Shown here in pieces: positions 34,613 to 48,800 of a DNA stretch of 64,000 nt; the first letter of the stretch is position 1, and every line of letters begins with the position of its first letter. Below the pieces are notes generated by a model. It searched no databases. It was given only the letters and a program-made list of their open reading frames with translations, and was not told the DNA's origin. Origin of the DNA: Luscinia megarhynchos (taxonomy: Eukaryota; Chordata; Aves; Passeriformes; Turdidae); assembly GCA_034336665.1 (NCBI GenBank), contig JAPFBE010000002.1:82156905-82220904 (forward strand), in the 5' to 3' direction. A program made the translations under genes and the position numbers.

Positions 34613-37600
34613 GTTAACAGCACTCATGTAGCCCTCCCCTTCTTTACAGTCCTTTATCCTTTTAGCTTTCTTTCCTTTTGGGTTATTAATCACATGCACA
34701 TGTATGGTACAATCTGCCTACTCTGGGCACTATCCCTTTACCAGGTCAGGAGCAGTAATTATACTGTGTTGTAGAAACAGGGGACTTTGAAAAGCAAAAA
34801 TTTCCATATCAGAGAAAAGCTATGTTTTCACTCTCTTCCTTGATTGAGAAGTTTTGCTGCTGTCCCTGCCACAGTTATTTATTCACTGAAGCAATGTAAT
34901 GAAGACCACTTCTGTTGGTGTTGGGCATTTCTTCATTATGTCTTTCTGTTTTGTGCTTTGGGTATAGTATGATTATGGGTAGAAAAAGAACTAAAAGGGA
35001 AAACAAATTTTTTAAAGCCTCTAATATCACATCTTACAGATGGACAGAATTGCACAAATAACATTGGGATGTTTGGCTGTGTAGATCTGGCTAAGCTGAG
35101 GAGAATGGAAAGGAGGAGCACTGAAGTTTTCCAGCTCCTTTCCTGCCAGGTGTGATGGGACTGGCCTACCAGTTACTGACTATGGACTCCATCATCCCTT
35201 TAGATTTCTCACGAATGTACTCTTGATTTTGCACTATAAAGACAGAATGAAGGTTTACTCACAGAAAATACTGTGTTTCAAAATGGTTCAAGAAAGATGG
35301 GTATCGAGCCTCAAATTATTTACAGGGTTCTGAGAAAGGAATAAATGAATATAATATTGACCCCTAAAAAAATTGTGAAATCTAAGATGAATTTTGGGAG
35401 GTAATGGCATAATTTTAACTTTGCCTCCCTATTGCAAAGCACATGCTGAAGTGAAACCAAGGACTTGAAATACCTCCAGATTCTGCTTCAAATCCTTTTA
35501 TCTCAGGGTAAAGTCAGCTTTCTGAAAGCTGCTTTTTGGGTTCTGCTTTCTTGTTCTGAACCAGACAAGGAATAATTATGAGATAAAGAAACGAAATAAA
35601 AATGTTATGTGCTGGAGAAATTTGTCCCAAAGTTCCCAAAATTTGAAAGAGATTAGAGATTGAAATGCTGAAACATTAATTTTGTTTGCTTTATAATAAG
35701 AATTGAATTGGATATTGCAAGTTGGAGGGAATTTGCATGATGTCTTTATTTATAAGAATGAAATATGTCTTGATTAATACACTTTATCCTGCTGCACTAT
35801 TTGAGTTATCTTTCTGATTAAGATGTACTTCCAAATTACCATCTTCTGGTACTGAAGACAATTTTTTATCATGAAACTTCATCAATATTTTAAATAAATA
35901 AGTTTTAAGCCCTTGTCTCTTAGAAAGTAGTAGTCACATATATCATAATAAAATCAATAATCTTTAATTGTTAAAGGTATACAAAACTAAGTTGATGAGC
36001 GAGGAATGCAATCATAATTTCTTTAAGATAGTTTTCATTATGAACCTATAAAATAGGGCATATAGTCACAGAGAAATGCTCTAAACCAAAAAGTTTAGTC
36101 TGTGGTTTAACTACTGTGCACCAAATATAAGGCCTTTTGGCATGTATTATGTACATATATTTGTTGTAAATAAAACATAATTTCAATATTAAATAGTAGA
36201 ATAATGAAATAAGAATGCTTCTTGCAAATTTTATTTTTTTCTCTATATAAGATGTTCAAAATATTTTTGAAGTGACTGAAGGAGATGATGAATAAAACAT
36301 TACTGAAAGATGGAACCTCAGAATATCAGGAAGACTTTACACTACAATTATAGATTTATTATTACTCTTATCCTGAAAATATATGTTTTCAAGTATGGAT
36401 ATACAAACTTAATTAAAATAACATTTAAGTCTTTGCCTAAAACAGGATGTTTAGAATCTCTCCTCCCCTCTTACCCTCTTTTCTTCTATACACCAATATT
36501 TTCCTTTATGCTTCTTGATTTTCCTAATATTATATTTTGGGTTGTTGCTCCTGTGTTTTCAGATTGCACTCAGAGCAAGTGCATTTTGTGTGGATTTGAG
36601 TATCTCAGGGGTAGTCAGTCTTTCATTCACTTAAGGACCTTCATTTTTTCCCTGCCAATGGTGGTATTGTTCTGCTACAAAATTACAAGAACGAGTGTTT
36701 TAGAGAGAACTCAATTTTTATAACTCTTCTATAGTCTGACTCTAACACAGTTCAATCATTATTCAAATAACCCACAGTAAAATCTTCTAAGTGCCCTGTT
36801 TGCAAGAACTCTTCCTTGTAAGATGTGATTCATTTACCTGTCGTACTCTGGAAGTTTTTGAAAAGCGTCAGGGAGGACAGAAAAGATTTTAAAATGCAGG
36901 AAGGATTACAGTATAATAAACTGAATAATTCAAATTATGTCCACAGAAGCTTGCTTGTGCTTGACATGTATCTTTCATGTTATAGTTGCTCATTTGTAAG
37001 ATACAGCATGATCAGGATGCATATGGACTACCTGCAATCATAATTCGAATCTCTCTTTTTTTAATAAAGCGTGATAAAGTATCGTAACGTTCAGTCAAAG
37101 AACTTGGCAAGTACAGAGGTCTGAATTCTACACTTGCCACTGTCAACATCTCCTTTGTAGTGCCAGGAAAATATTGTGAACTTCACAGCTGGAGTTCCCA
37201 GGAATATATGTCTTATTTAATACCTCATGTGCATCTATGAATTTTAATTTATAAATATTTGCAGATGGCTTATGATCATGTGTTTGTGAGTATACACAAA
37301 TGAAAGTACAAATTAAATTTTCCCTGTTTTTTTTTTTAATTTAGGTGCATCTCTAGACATTAGAACTTGTGGCAGAGTAGCTTAAGTACCTTAGAGTACA
37401 CAAGGATAGTATACAAGAATTTTGTGCCTTGCCCTTCATTTGCACCCTTGTTCATAGCAGTTGCAAATTATTTCATATTGCTAACTACTTTTTTTTTCTT
37501 AGGTACTGCTTGCTACATGGATAACGTGTCCTCACTACAGTGAGATTTTTTTCTTGAGATAGATTTTTCAGAACTTTAAAATTCAAACATTGAACATTAT

Positions 37601-37668
37601 TCATATACAAATGTATTCACAAAGAAATTCTTAATTGTGAGATTGTACAGCAAGTATGTTAAATTCTA
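34613..37668 (+). other. RIMS2: RIMS2 intron, no gene seen
   Basis: AT-rich intron. The longest frame is 137 codons at 36310-36723 on the plus strand. It is rich in Phe, Ile and Leu, matches no family that I know, and is about the length expected once by chance. An AG|GT juxtaposition after a T-run at 37343-37346 is noted among the findings. Confidence 0.75.
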
Positions 37669-37768
37669 AATTCATAGAACTCTTTAGGTTGGAAAAGACC
37701 TTTAAGGTCACCAAATGCAACTGTTAAGCCAGGACTGCCAAGTCCACCACTAAATCATGTCCCTAAAA
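37669..37768 (-). mobile_element. CR1 LINE, short 3'-end fragment, minus orientation
   Basis: TTCATAGAACTCTTTAGGTT, then GGAAAAGACCTTTAAGGTCA and GCCAAGTCCACCACTAAATC, match the reverse complement of the tail of a CR1 subfamily distinct from the copy at 34.1 kb. Only about 100 bases remain. Confidence 0.9.
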
Positions 37769-40277
37769 GATAATAATAATATGATATTTATTATATCACA
37801 TGAAATATATGACACACATATTAATATTATAGACATTGTAATGTAATATACTATATAATGTAAAGTGTAATGGAGGCACTAAAATTTGTGTAACCATACA
37901 AGATACTCAGAGACTATGCTCACAAGATTTCAGTAGTGTACAAAAGACCCCGTTCTCCTTTAAGCTCAGACAAAACCTTATTTTTAATTTTTAATAATTA
38001 TTTATTTGTTATTATTTCTACACTGAATTTTGTGTGGCCTCATGATAATATACTGATGAAAAAACTGCATATCTACTTTTTTTTGGATTTTATTATTACT
38101 TCCATGCAACTAATGCAAAGAGAATTTTACTGGATTTTGTTCTTATGATGTAATCCACTATGGGTAAGTTTGTATCTTGGAGTTCATGGCTGAATATAGA
38201 AATAAACCCATTTCCAACTTACCTTTAGTTGGGAAAGTTTTAGAGCAATCACTGGTGTTTAAATTCTGTCTGAAAAATCACTTTCTTTCATGGAAATTAT
38301 GCAAAATCCATTAGTTGTATTTAGTTGTATTTTATTTTTGTCACGAATGGGTGATATCTGAACTGCACTTTTAGCATATAGAAAAAATGTCTTTTGCATA
38401 TATTCACCTTCATGGGAGCAAGTGGATATTGAAACCAGAGCTTAGATCAGATTGAGAGCTAATCTCAAATCTACTGCTCCTTCAGCTGTGGTGAGATGAG
38501 CCAAGTAAAGGGAAGAAAGAAAAATATTTCTTTTAATACATCTTTGGCAGGACATCAGCTTTACTTGAATTCCGAGAGTTTCATTATAACAATTCCAAAT
38601 TTGGAGTGATGTGGTATTGATGTTATATGGTTTTGTCTCCAGAAAGTAATGTTAACTCAAATGAAAATGTGTAGAAAATATAGCCTGAAATGTAAGGAGT
38701 TCAACAGGGTGGAGATAAGATAGGAAAGAGAGTTTGTATAGACCTGCAGTTATTTCTGCCTCTTGCTATCTGTATTATTTTCTTCACCTGTTTCAGTGAA
38801 AAAATGCTGAAAAATAATGGAATATCTCATTAAATCCTATGTCATGTATCCCTCATGCAATGCAAAACTTAAACTATGGCAATAGAGTGGAATGTTTCAT
38901 TATCTCCATGTGCCTAAAAAAGACATTACAGAAACTAATTTCTTTCTTTATTGCTTTGTATTTATTACATAAAAGCACCTAATTAAAAGTCCAACATCTT
39001 TCTTTGTTCATAACACTACCTGAAATCAAATCACTTACCTTTGTTTAAAATTTTAAAATGATTTTGCACTAATGGCCATTGGTCGGTTTTTTATTTTCCA
39101 GAAGAGAATCCACTGCTTTAAGTTATGTAATCAAAACCAAGAGAAGGTAACATATCCTCAGCCTAATAAATTAATTTCAGAATTTTTATCAGCATGGTAC
39201 TAGATTATGTTATGTACTGAGCAGATCTAGAAATAAATTTTATTTTCTATTATTGGGACAGGTTTTGTATTTAATTACTTCATATAGTGTTATTTTAGAG
39301 CAGGCTTTAGCAAAGAATGAACTAGATATACTAAATAAAGACATGCTGCAATCATTAATTTGAAAGCACTTTATACTGATTCCAAATTGGCTAATGCCAG
39401 CATGAATCTGATTTTATGTTTATATACCTATATACATCTACAGAAAAAAAAGCAACATAATTAGGCCTTTGCATATAGACCTAGACTTTGCCTGTACTTA
39501 AAACTTATTGTCAAGTCCAAATTTAGAAACATTACTAAACTGGAAAAAGGGGGTTCTGAGAGCTGCTGTGATGGGGAATAATGTCAGTATTGCAGCAGAA
39601 GTCTGTATTAACTCTGCAGTGGAAGCATAGCCTCCATTTCACATGATTAGATTTTCTGTCTGTGATACACTGTGTGCTGATTAGCTGTACTTTCTGCTGC
39701 AGGGCTGCTGCATTTTATTTGTGATATATAATCATGTATAATAAAGAAGGCAGCTTGAATATTTAAGAAGGAATGATACCTAATTTATGCGTGTATCCAT
39801 ATATAATCATATATTAAGTACAGTTCCATAGATAATGTAATTTTTTCTTTTCCTTTGAAGGAGAATATTTAACTTTGTTGCTTGTATGAAGGAAAACAAT
39901 CTCATTGTTTCTAGCATTGTTCCTGTCATTCTTTCAGGAAAGTTAGATTCATCTGAGTATCTTGAAATATCATCTTTAATCCTGTAAAATAATAATTTAG
40001 ATATGTGTAGAATGGGTCTCTTTTTTTTGGAACCCTATACAAGCAGTACAAGGAATAAGACATTAGGATAACTTTTCTCAGTTTCTTTGTAACTCTATGA
40101 TCTGCTAACTAAAACCAGACTGCAGCTGGCTAATGCTGCTTTCCCTGAATCATTAGATGTCTTCATTAGTCAATGAAGATTTTTTTTGTCCCTCTGGTGG
40201 TTAATTTTATTTTATTTTATTTTATATTCAGAAATAATCTATTTGTTAAAAGAGGATTCAGTATCTATTGTTACAGT
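37769..40277 (+). other. RIMS2: RIMS2 intron, no gene seen
   Basis: AT-rich intron with TA-rich stretches at 37.77-37.86 kb directly beside the CR1 end. I see no other transposon, RNA gene or plausible exon. Confidence 0.75.
40205..40224. repeat. (TTTTA)4 microsatellite
   Basis: Four exact TTTTA units, within a slightly longer T-rich tract. It is potentially length-variable between individuals. Confidence 0.8.
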
Positions 40278-40377
40278 ATGATAGAATGGCTCAGATTAGA
40301 AGGGACCTTAAAGACAATCCAGTTCCAACTCTCCTGCCATGGGCAAGGACACCTTCCAACCTCATCCAGCCTGTCCT
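40278..40377 (-). mobile_element. CR1 LINE, short 3'-end fragment, minus orientation
   Basis: ATGATAGAATGGCTCAGATT followed by AGAAGGGACCTTAAAGACAA and CTGCCATGGGCAAGGACACC is the reverse complement of a CR1 tail, of the same general type as the copy at 9.8 kb. About 100 bases remain. Confidence 0.93.
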
Positions 40378-43300
40378 AAATATTATTCTTCTCAAAAAGT
40401 ATAATGCAACAAAGTAGGTGTACATTTTGCCTCAAAATCAGTATCTCTCCTAAGTAGCCTTATATTCTTCTGTAAACTTTCTACGTGTTGATGAAAATTT
40501 TGGCTTTTACAGAACTAGTTGGAAAAAGGAACTTTGTATTTGAACTCTTAAAGATGAACATATGTTTATTGTATATCACTCAGAAGCTGAGCTTGAAATA
40601 ATATGGTAAATATTTTAGAAACAACAGTGAACTTTAGAATAACATTATTTGTAGCATGGCAACTTAATGCTTTCCACAAACAGCCCACAGATGCCTGTTG
40701 GAGCTGACCATGACTGGTGGTTTTTATCAACTAAGTAAAAAGATTTGAAGAGCACCTTAGGTTTTGCATAGTATTTCTAATTGTTAAATATAAGTGATAA
40801 CATGTTGACCTACACATCTGAGACCCTGATATTTAGATCACTGTGCATAATTCTGAACATGCTTTTTTAGCAAATCTGAATTTCAGAAAAAGCATAAGGT
40901 GAAAAATTTCAGAAGAGAACACTAAAGAGAGATGGAACTATATCCATGTTGATTTAGCTAGCATTTAAGAGACAGACTAGCAGCAGCTATGTGTAGTGAT
41001 TACTTAAACCACAAGAAGAAAAAAGATTTATTTGGGAGATTTTAAAAAAAAACATGAAATGTGGTGTAAAGACTGGAAGGCTTCAACTGAATGCGCATGC
41101 AAATTTCTTAACCTACCACAATATAGAATTCATCCCATAGGAAACGGTATAAGCCTTAAATTAGATTGAGTAAATTCTAGAAAATGTACTGTGGGGAAAG
41201 ATCTTTCATTGTCATGGAAACAAACTAGATGATCTAATAAACGTTTTCCATCTCTAGCTGTGTTCTATTTCTGCCATTCACTTTCAGGTGAATTTAGAAA
41301 ATGGAGGTATTTTTGATTATTTTCACTGTCTGACATTACAGTATAGTATAAACCAGCTGAGATTTAAGTGCTATCTCAGGAAGTTTATTTCATTAAGATC
41401 AACTAGGAATTATTGTTTATAAAACATAAATGGCTAATTAAAGCACATGGACTAAATCTCATTAACCATAGAGCAAATACTGCTACTATTATCCCTGTTT
41501 TTTTCTGAATCACATGAGTGTCGCTTCTGTTATATTTGTCTAATTGTGCTGTCTCTCAGTTCAATGCAGGGCAAATCAAAGAACTGAAATTAATTTAATT
41601 ACTTTCATTTATCCTTTATCTAAATTATTCCTTTGACAAGAAAGACCTTGTTTTCAGAAAAATCTGTGTACCATGTTTGTATGTTTCCTCTTACACAAGA
41701 TTTTATAAAATAAGCTATTTGCTTGGAGGAGTCTCTAAAGAACAATATTGCAGATGAAATATGTGTTTCTTCCCATAAGGTTAAAAATTAATTTGACCTA
41801 GCACCAATCTAACAGTTTTTCTTCCAAAGAGGCAACTGTCACCTGATCACACCAGTAGTTAAGACATCAGCAGCAATTTTGCTTTCTTGCTTAAATTCAG
41901 ATTATACATTTAGTCTGTCTTCACACGACTTAATTCAGAAATCAAATATCTATATAAAGAAGTAGTAAAAAAATCCAGGGACAGAATGTAGAGATTCTGA
42001 AGGCATTCTTAATGTTTGCTACACTTATCTGCAGTTTCTAAATTTTCAGCGGAAAGGTTTCACACTTTGCATTGCTAAAATAATTTGCAGTTATATAAAC
42101 TTTGAGTCAGACAGTGTATTTACCAACACATGAAATGGAGTTTATATTAAAAGTTCAAAATGCAGAAGGAATATTTCAAAAGCTAACACTGTGTTTGAAA
42201 GGCTGGTGTCAGGAACCAAGAAGGAAATGAAGTTTTTGTCTCACTGGACTTCATGTGCTGCTTGGAAGCACCATGGGCCTCCAGTGAAACCAGTGGAGAG
42301 ACATCACTATTTTAGGGCAGAACCATGTGACATATTTTAGGCAGCTACATACATGGGGCTGACCTGAAGAAGTGAGGCTGTAGTAGCTTCATTGCTTTGG
42401 GGAGCTCATTTACAGAGGGATGAGGGTGCAAGGGATGCAATTACTATTCCTTCAAAATTTCCTTCATGCCTTAGATCTCCACTTCATGCTCCTGGCTCAC
42501 ATTGCCATCTAGCATTTTACATGCTGAAGACAATTAACCAGTTAATGGCAGTTAAATGAAACTCAGCATATTCTGAGAAAAGGAATGTCACACAAATATT
42601 AATTATCTCATATGAATATGATGCACCCAGATCTTGAATCAGTTGTCTGAGGACAGTGTATCCTTCTTTCAGGGATTTAAATGGCTACTTTTGCATTGTA
42701 ATGCATGGAAATATATATATATTATATACATATATATATGATAATATAAAATGTGAAGAAACCTGAAGTTTGCTAAAGAATAACTATTTGTTTATAGCAT
42801 TAAGAATTTCTTTATTTTTCTTTAGGCAAAGCAGTTCCTTCTACTTGGATTGTAGGATTCATACAGAGAAAAGAAATGATGTTTCAAATAGTGTGATAGA
42901 GAAATGCTATCCTTTTCCTTAGTAGTTGATATGTAGTGTCTATTAAAAATCCCCTTATTCTTTCCTCTAGCTACTATGGTTGTTGATAAGAGAAACAGTG
43001 CTGCTTAGAGAATAAACATTAAAATTTTAATATGTGAAAGTTAAATTAAATACACAATATAAGAATAATTAAATTCATATTACTGCAGCCTGAGTCTATA
43101 AAAATTAAAATGCTGAGTGAGGCTACTTAAATATATCTATTGAAATACAAAAAAATCTTTGGTCTTTTAACGGGGAATCTAAGCCTGAGGCAACTTTTGT
43201 TTATCTTTGTATGCTTTGAGAGCAGTGGATTGTTTCAGAAGGTAAATTTATCAAATGGTTCACTGCAAACACAATTTAATGTGGTTTGCCAGCAATGAGT

Positions 43301-45456
43301 TCTATACTGTAATACTTGCCATAGAAGCAGATGATTTTCAACTAAACTGCAGTCAGAGTAGTAACTCTCAGAGTTATTTTTTCAAACGCCTTCTCTGTTT
43401 AACACCATTCAACTTCCTGCACTTTACAGATATTGATTTCTAAACTGAAAACTTCAAATACAGTCTTGCACAAAAAATTCTCAGAAAATATTGGAAACTG
43501 ATAAAAAAAATCATCATATTCCCAACGAGGGTACATTTTAAAAGTCTATTTCATCATATTTGAATTTCTCTTAAATCTGTTCTACATCTATGATAGCCTA
43601 AGGATAACTACAGTGCTGCCTACCTTTGCTTTCCTTATGGCTGTCAACAGCAGCTGGTGCAACCAAAGACTGAAATGAAAAAGAATCAGCATAAAATATA
43701 GTCACATCTTCTAAAATATTATTTTAGACTCTATGCACCAAAAGAAAAATAATAGTAATACTAATTCATTAAAAGCAATAAGCAATGCGTTTCAGATATT
43801 GAATCTGATTGTGTTTAAAACATAGCCACAGGAGAAAAATGTAATATTAGTATTTAAAATTAAACTTATCATTGTCTGTTTATCTCTGTTTTAACTTCAT
43901 TTTATCTCCTGTGCTATAGTTTCCAGAAATTTCTCTTCTATTTTTTTTCTTTTTCTATGAAGTAGAGGCCACATAAAATTTAATTGAATAGCTCTGAAAC
44001 ACTATACAGAGACAATCACAATTAATTCACTCAAACAAAAAGCATAGTTGACCAAATGCTTCAGAACACATATCGAACTGCACAGTCAGACTGTCTGGTT
44101 CCAGATAAGTTTTCTGTTCAGTCATCCAGAGATGCAGTGTTAGACTGTAAATTATTATGAAAATCCATCAAGGATTTTTTTCAGAATGTGAATACATACA
44201 CAGGTACACAGATTTAAAATAGATTTAATAATTAACAAAAATTTGTGAGTATCCTAAAGAAGAATTACTTTTTTTTTTATATTTGGTGTACATTTTGAAA
44301 AATAAATGTGTGTGTCTTGTGAATCAAACAAGTCATAGAAATCTGTGGATAAGCATGTAGGTAGTTGATAGATCACAGACACTGACATTTTTTGGACTCA
44401 ATTTGCATAATTCCTACAGTTCTGAGAAATTGCTGCCACTTCTGCAGCAGAGTTCATATCAAAAAAGCCAAAACCTACAAAGAATGTTCTCTGCTGGTGA
44501 TATGCCTGCTTCACTAGGGACAGGAATCTGTCAAATAGTCAAATGTTGGAGCAGGGGCCTATATTTGTTGACTTAGGTATCACATATACTGCTTAGAAAC
44601 ACAGTGAGTCAAATTCTCAGATTCCTAAATCTTCTAATTTGCTATATAAGAATGGTTAATGAATAACTTTGCATTTTAGTTTCCACTTCATGAACTGCAT
44701 AGGAAGAAACTGTCATTGTTCTCATATCTAAGCTCTTGCAAGGAAGGAAGATTATCTTGTTTTCTCCTCTTTGACTCTGCAACCTTAGTGTAGTCAGACC
44801 TTATTTTCTGATTTTAAGATATGGTTTATTAGAATGTGGGACAAACAGTTCTATATATTTTTCTCCCCTGTGTGTAATGGATATTTATGCACATATGTAA
44901 TAAATTCTGGCAGGAGCACATTTAAAAATATATAATTATCTCTTAGAGGAAGAACAAGTGAATGTTTCTGTCTTCAGTTCATTTCCTATAAATGTAAAGC
45001 TTACGAAATTTTAAACAACAAAATATGTATTAAGCAGGCTGTTGATGTAGATAGATTTCATAAAATTGGAGAAAATAAAGGAATCTTTGTAGGTTAACAG
45101 CAAGTAATAATGAATAATTTATTGGTTTTTCTGTTTTACTTTGATACCGTTTTATGTACTCCCTTTTACATAAAATACTGAGATTTTGATAAGTGTAATT
45201 AATCAACTATTGATATGGACTGCATAAAATTTACTTGCTATGCACATTAAGCAATATGTTGTAGATATGTTCTTGTGGAAGATACAATAATACATAATAT
45301 GCCAGGTCTCTACTGATGGACAGTTTGAAAGAAGATATGGGATAAAAAAGTTATCATACCAAGATAAGTATTGCCCAGCTTTTTGAATAAATGGGCAAAG
45401 CATTGTCTATTAAAAATATCAGCTGGTCACATACATAAATTGTGAGTAATTTATCT
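40378..45456 (+). other. RIMS2: RIMS2 intron, no gene seen
   Basis: AT-rich intron holding one TA microsatellite (42709-42750). A very decayed stretch near 41210-41265 (AACTAGATGATCTAATAAAC) faintly resembles a plus-strand CR1 tail but is too short to call. Open frames are at most 62 codons. Confidence 0.75.
42709..42750. repeat. TA-rich microsatellite
   Basis: (AT)n followed by TATACATATATATATG and further AT-rich sequence. It can fold back on itself, as all such repeats can. Confidence 0.8.
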
Positions 45457-45893
45457 CCAGAGGAGGGACACCAAGTTGATTAGGGGGATGGAGCAGCTCT
45501 CCTAGGAGGTTAGGTTAAGAGAGTTGGGATTGTTCAGTCTGGAAAAGAGATGATCTTATTGAGGCCATCCAGCAGCTGAAGAAAATCTACAAGAAAGATG
45601 GACAGAGACTTTTTATTGAGGGTATGTAGTGACAGGGCAAGGGGGAGTGGCTTCAAACTGAGAGAGAGTAGGTTTAGATTAGATATTAGGAAAAAATTCT
45701 TTAATGTGAGGGTGGTGAGGCACTGGAATACATTGCCCAGGGAGGTTTTAGATGCCTCATCCCTGGAAGTGTGTGAGGCTAGGTTGGAGCTCTTAAAAAC
45801 CTGATCTAATGAAACATGTCCCTGTTTAAGGCAGGGCATTTGAACTAGATGATGTTTAATGTCACTTTCAATCCAAACAGTTCTGAGTCTGTA
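45457..45893 (+). mobile_element. CR1 LINE, 3'-end fragment, plus orientation
   Basis: Begins at CCAGAGGAGGG and includes GAGAGTTGGGATTGTTCAGT, AAGAAAGATGGACAGAGACT, GGCACTGGAATACATTGCCC and GGCAGGGCATTTGAACTAGA. These are standard CR1 3'-end phrases in sense order. About 440 bases are left, with many substitutions. The minus-strand frame of 101 codons inside it (45534-45839) is a shadow of the repeat. Confidence 0.94.
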
Positions 45894-48800
45894 TTTTTGA
45901 TGCAGTAGTGTTTGAGATTTTTCTAAGGAGCAGAGAAGGTGTATGTGCTGTTAGTATCAATTATGTATTAACCATTTGTCCATAGATTACAGATGACAAG
46001 GTAAGCATTGGCAACAACAAAACTGTATCATGCAAATATATCCTTTCATTTAAAAGAAACATTGTTCTCTATTTTCACTGTCAGATTAATTTCTAGGTTA
46101 GAAAGAAACTAGGCATTGATGTTTGGTCTAAACTCCTCTGGGAACATATAATTGTAAACATAAATTAAGTGAAAAATGTACATGAAACTATCTATTTTAA
46201 ATAAAAATATTTTAAGAAAAATACCACCACCAGTGTAAAAAATATTTACTATTGCTTTATGCCATCCATAAATAGATAATTAATTATTAAATACATTGGT
46301 AGATTATTATTGTATAAATTGGCTGAGCACTACTATATTCACTGTAGTCTTGTACATCACTGTAGCTCTCAGATACTCAAATCCTGACAGAAATAATCAC
46401 TTACAAGTTGTGGAGGAGAGTAATAAATTAGGCCATCTTCCAGCACAGTATATTGTGGAAGTGGTTAAATGATATCCAGCTGGCCCCCAAACAGTGCAGT
46501 CAAGATAGTCAACGTGATGGATTTGATGAAGGGGGGCAAAAGAGGCAGGACTCTGAATTGGAAGGCTCTTTCCCATGGTTTTGGCATAGGAAGAAGCCTC
46601 TCTGTGGATATCATTAGTGAAGTGCAAAAAATCTGTCACCTTCTCAGCATGTGACTTATTATCATCATTATGGTTATTGTGCTAAGTTATCATGGTTATT
46701 GTAGTTAAATCTTATATGTGAGAAAAGACAAAGAACTGTGGATGCTCAAGCAGGACTGGAGGTGAGGTACAGTTTGGAAGAGGAATATGAGTATCTGAAA
46801 AATTGAATGGGTTTCTAACATTTCAGGAACAGCTCATATGGAATGTTGCAATTCCAAAGTTCACTCATGATTGGGATGGAATTCAAGGAAAATTAATTGG
46901 GTTGAATACCAATAAAGGAACAATAAGAATTTCATATGGGAGAGATTTACAGTGGGTAATGGCTTGATGAGTCAGTACCTTTTCTTTGGTGAAGACTTTT
47001 GGCTTGTGTTTCATGACTTAGTTATTCATTTAGACAAAATTCTGTTTTTCAGATAGGTGTGAATATAAATCAAGTATGACCAGATTCGCCCATGTGGGAG
47101 ATAAATGTGAAAATTATTAGTAAGATATTAGCTTTAGCCAGTTTTAGATTCAGTTCTTCATAGGGATTTTCCCTTCTGGGAAGAGCTTAAGAAAGCTCTA
47201 CAGTGGAGTTCAAAGTCTGGAAAACCTGCCTGAAACTTTAAGAGGCTAAAGATGCAGCATATTTAAAGAAGGTGAAATATTCACTTGGTAATAATTGTTA
47301 AGTGTCTGCTCCCTGAAAAGTGTTCTTAGGTGCAACAAAATATATTAGCTGCAAGGAAAGGAATATCTCTGACTAGAATAAGGAGGAAATTTTGTTCTAG
47401 GATTCAGAGATTTAACATCAAAATGCTCTAAACCACAACTGAATATGTTTCAGAAATTATGTATGAACTAGACTGCAATTTATGGTCTTGATAAGAAAGC
47501 TTCTAGTCTTTGTAATCTGAGAGAGCACAGAAGTTGATAAGAATAATTCCTTTATGATGTAATTTATACAGTAACTAAAGACCAAGTGGAGGATATAAAC
47601 CTACTAAAATCTGTATCCTCAGAGATTTGAGACAAAGGAAGATAAGGAAGGCTGTAGTAAATGTAAAGGAGTAAGTGTCTGGGTGGAGATAAAACTATGT
47701 TATATAGGAACAGAGTGTAAATGTGCATAGCAGTAATACAGTCTGCTTCTGGACATAAGGTAGTTCAAAGCTGGAAATATATCAGGCAGCATGCTCATCT
47801 TACAGATCTTTTTCCTCCCAGATATTCCTCTGTGAAATGGTCAAGTGTATTTATTTCTCATGAACATAAGATTCTTTCTGTTTTTTTACTTTGTCTATGT
47901 AGAAGAACAATATCAACAATAACATGAAAAAACAGCAACTTTAATTGAGCACAAACTAGTGAATATAATTTCACTTTCGAAGCAAAATTTTTGAATTTAA
48001 TAAATTATTTTGAAGTTAAAAATTCATCTTGTTAATAAAATATTGTACACAATGATATTACTTAATTTTTTGTCCTTAGACATTTGCTTTTTATGACATT
48101 AATTTTTTCCTAGTGAAACAGACTATTGGATTTCAGAAAATTTTACTCTTCTTTTGATGTCCTTAGTAATGCATTTTGTAGCTGCTAGCAGTCAAGAACA
48201 TATATTTTAACTCAAGCAAATTTTCCATAGCAGACATTTCAAGTAATATTAGTTTTATCATTAATTTTGCTTTAAAACAAGCCTTAAGACATCACTCTTA
48301 CCTGAAAATATTATTTTATATCCTATTACTTAAATATATACTATTGTAGGTTTTGTATTTTATTACATGCCTTATGTATAAATGTATTAGTTGATATGGT
48401 TTCTGTGCATTTTAAGAAGCCTGTTCAGGTGTGTGTATTGCTGTTTCATGTAGCCCTCATCAAAGTATTTATGATGATTCTTATCACTTTCTTTGCCCTT
48501 GTTCATCTCATAAATGCTGAAGCACAATGGACTCATGCTTTTATATTGTTTAGAGAATGTTCGTATTTCAAGCAACAGCTTTCACTACAATCCATCAGTT
48601 TTTCCAAATAATTTCAATTCTAACGAGGATATTGTTAAAGAAGCACACCTCATCATTTGGTTTCCATTTCCATGCACTAGGTCATGCTATTATTTTTCTT
48701 AAATCAAGGAAGTTTGTTTCTCTCGATAAACAAAAGAGAAACTAAATACACTGCATTGATGAAGTCTTTATTGAGAGACATTCCCAATTGTTGAACCATG

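Noticed and set aside
36310..36723. 137-codon plus-strand open frame, the longest in the window
   Set aside because: Phe/Ile/Leu-rich composition reflects AT-rich DNA. There is no family resemblance and no exon signals, and the length is about what chance gives in 64 kb at this base composition.
38150..38169. ATGG|GTAAGTTT donor-like site
   Set aside because: Every upstream frame that could use it is stopped just before it and no matching acceptor was found.
41210..41265. Faint plus-strand CR1-tail likeness
   Set aside because: Only about 20-25 bases resemble the tail and the short terminal repeat is not clear. This is not enough to call without an alignment.
45534..45839. 101-codon minus-strand frame
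   Set aside because: It is the complement of a plus-oriented CR1 fragment, not a gene.
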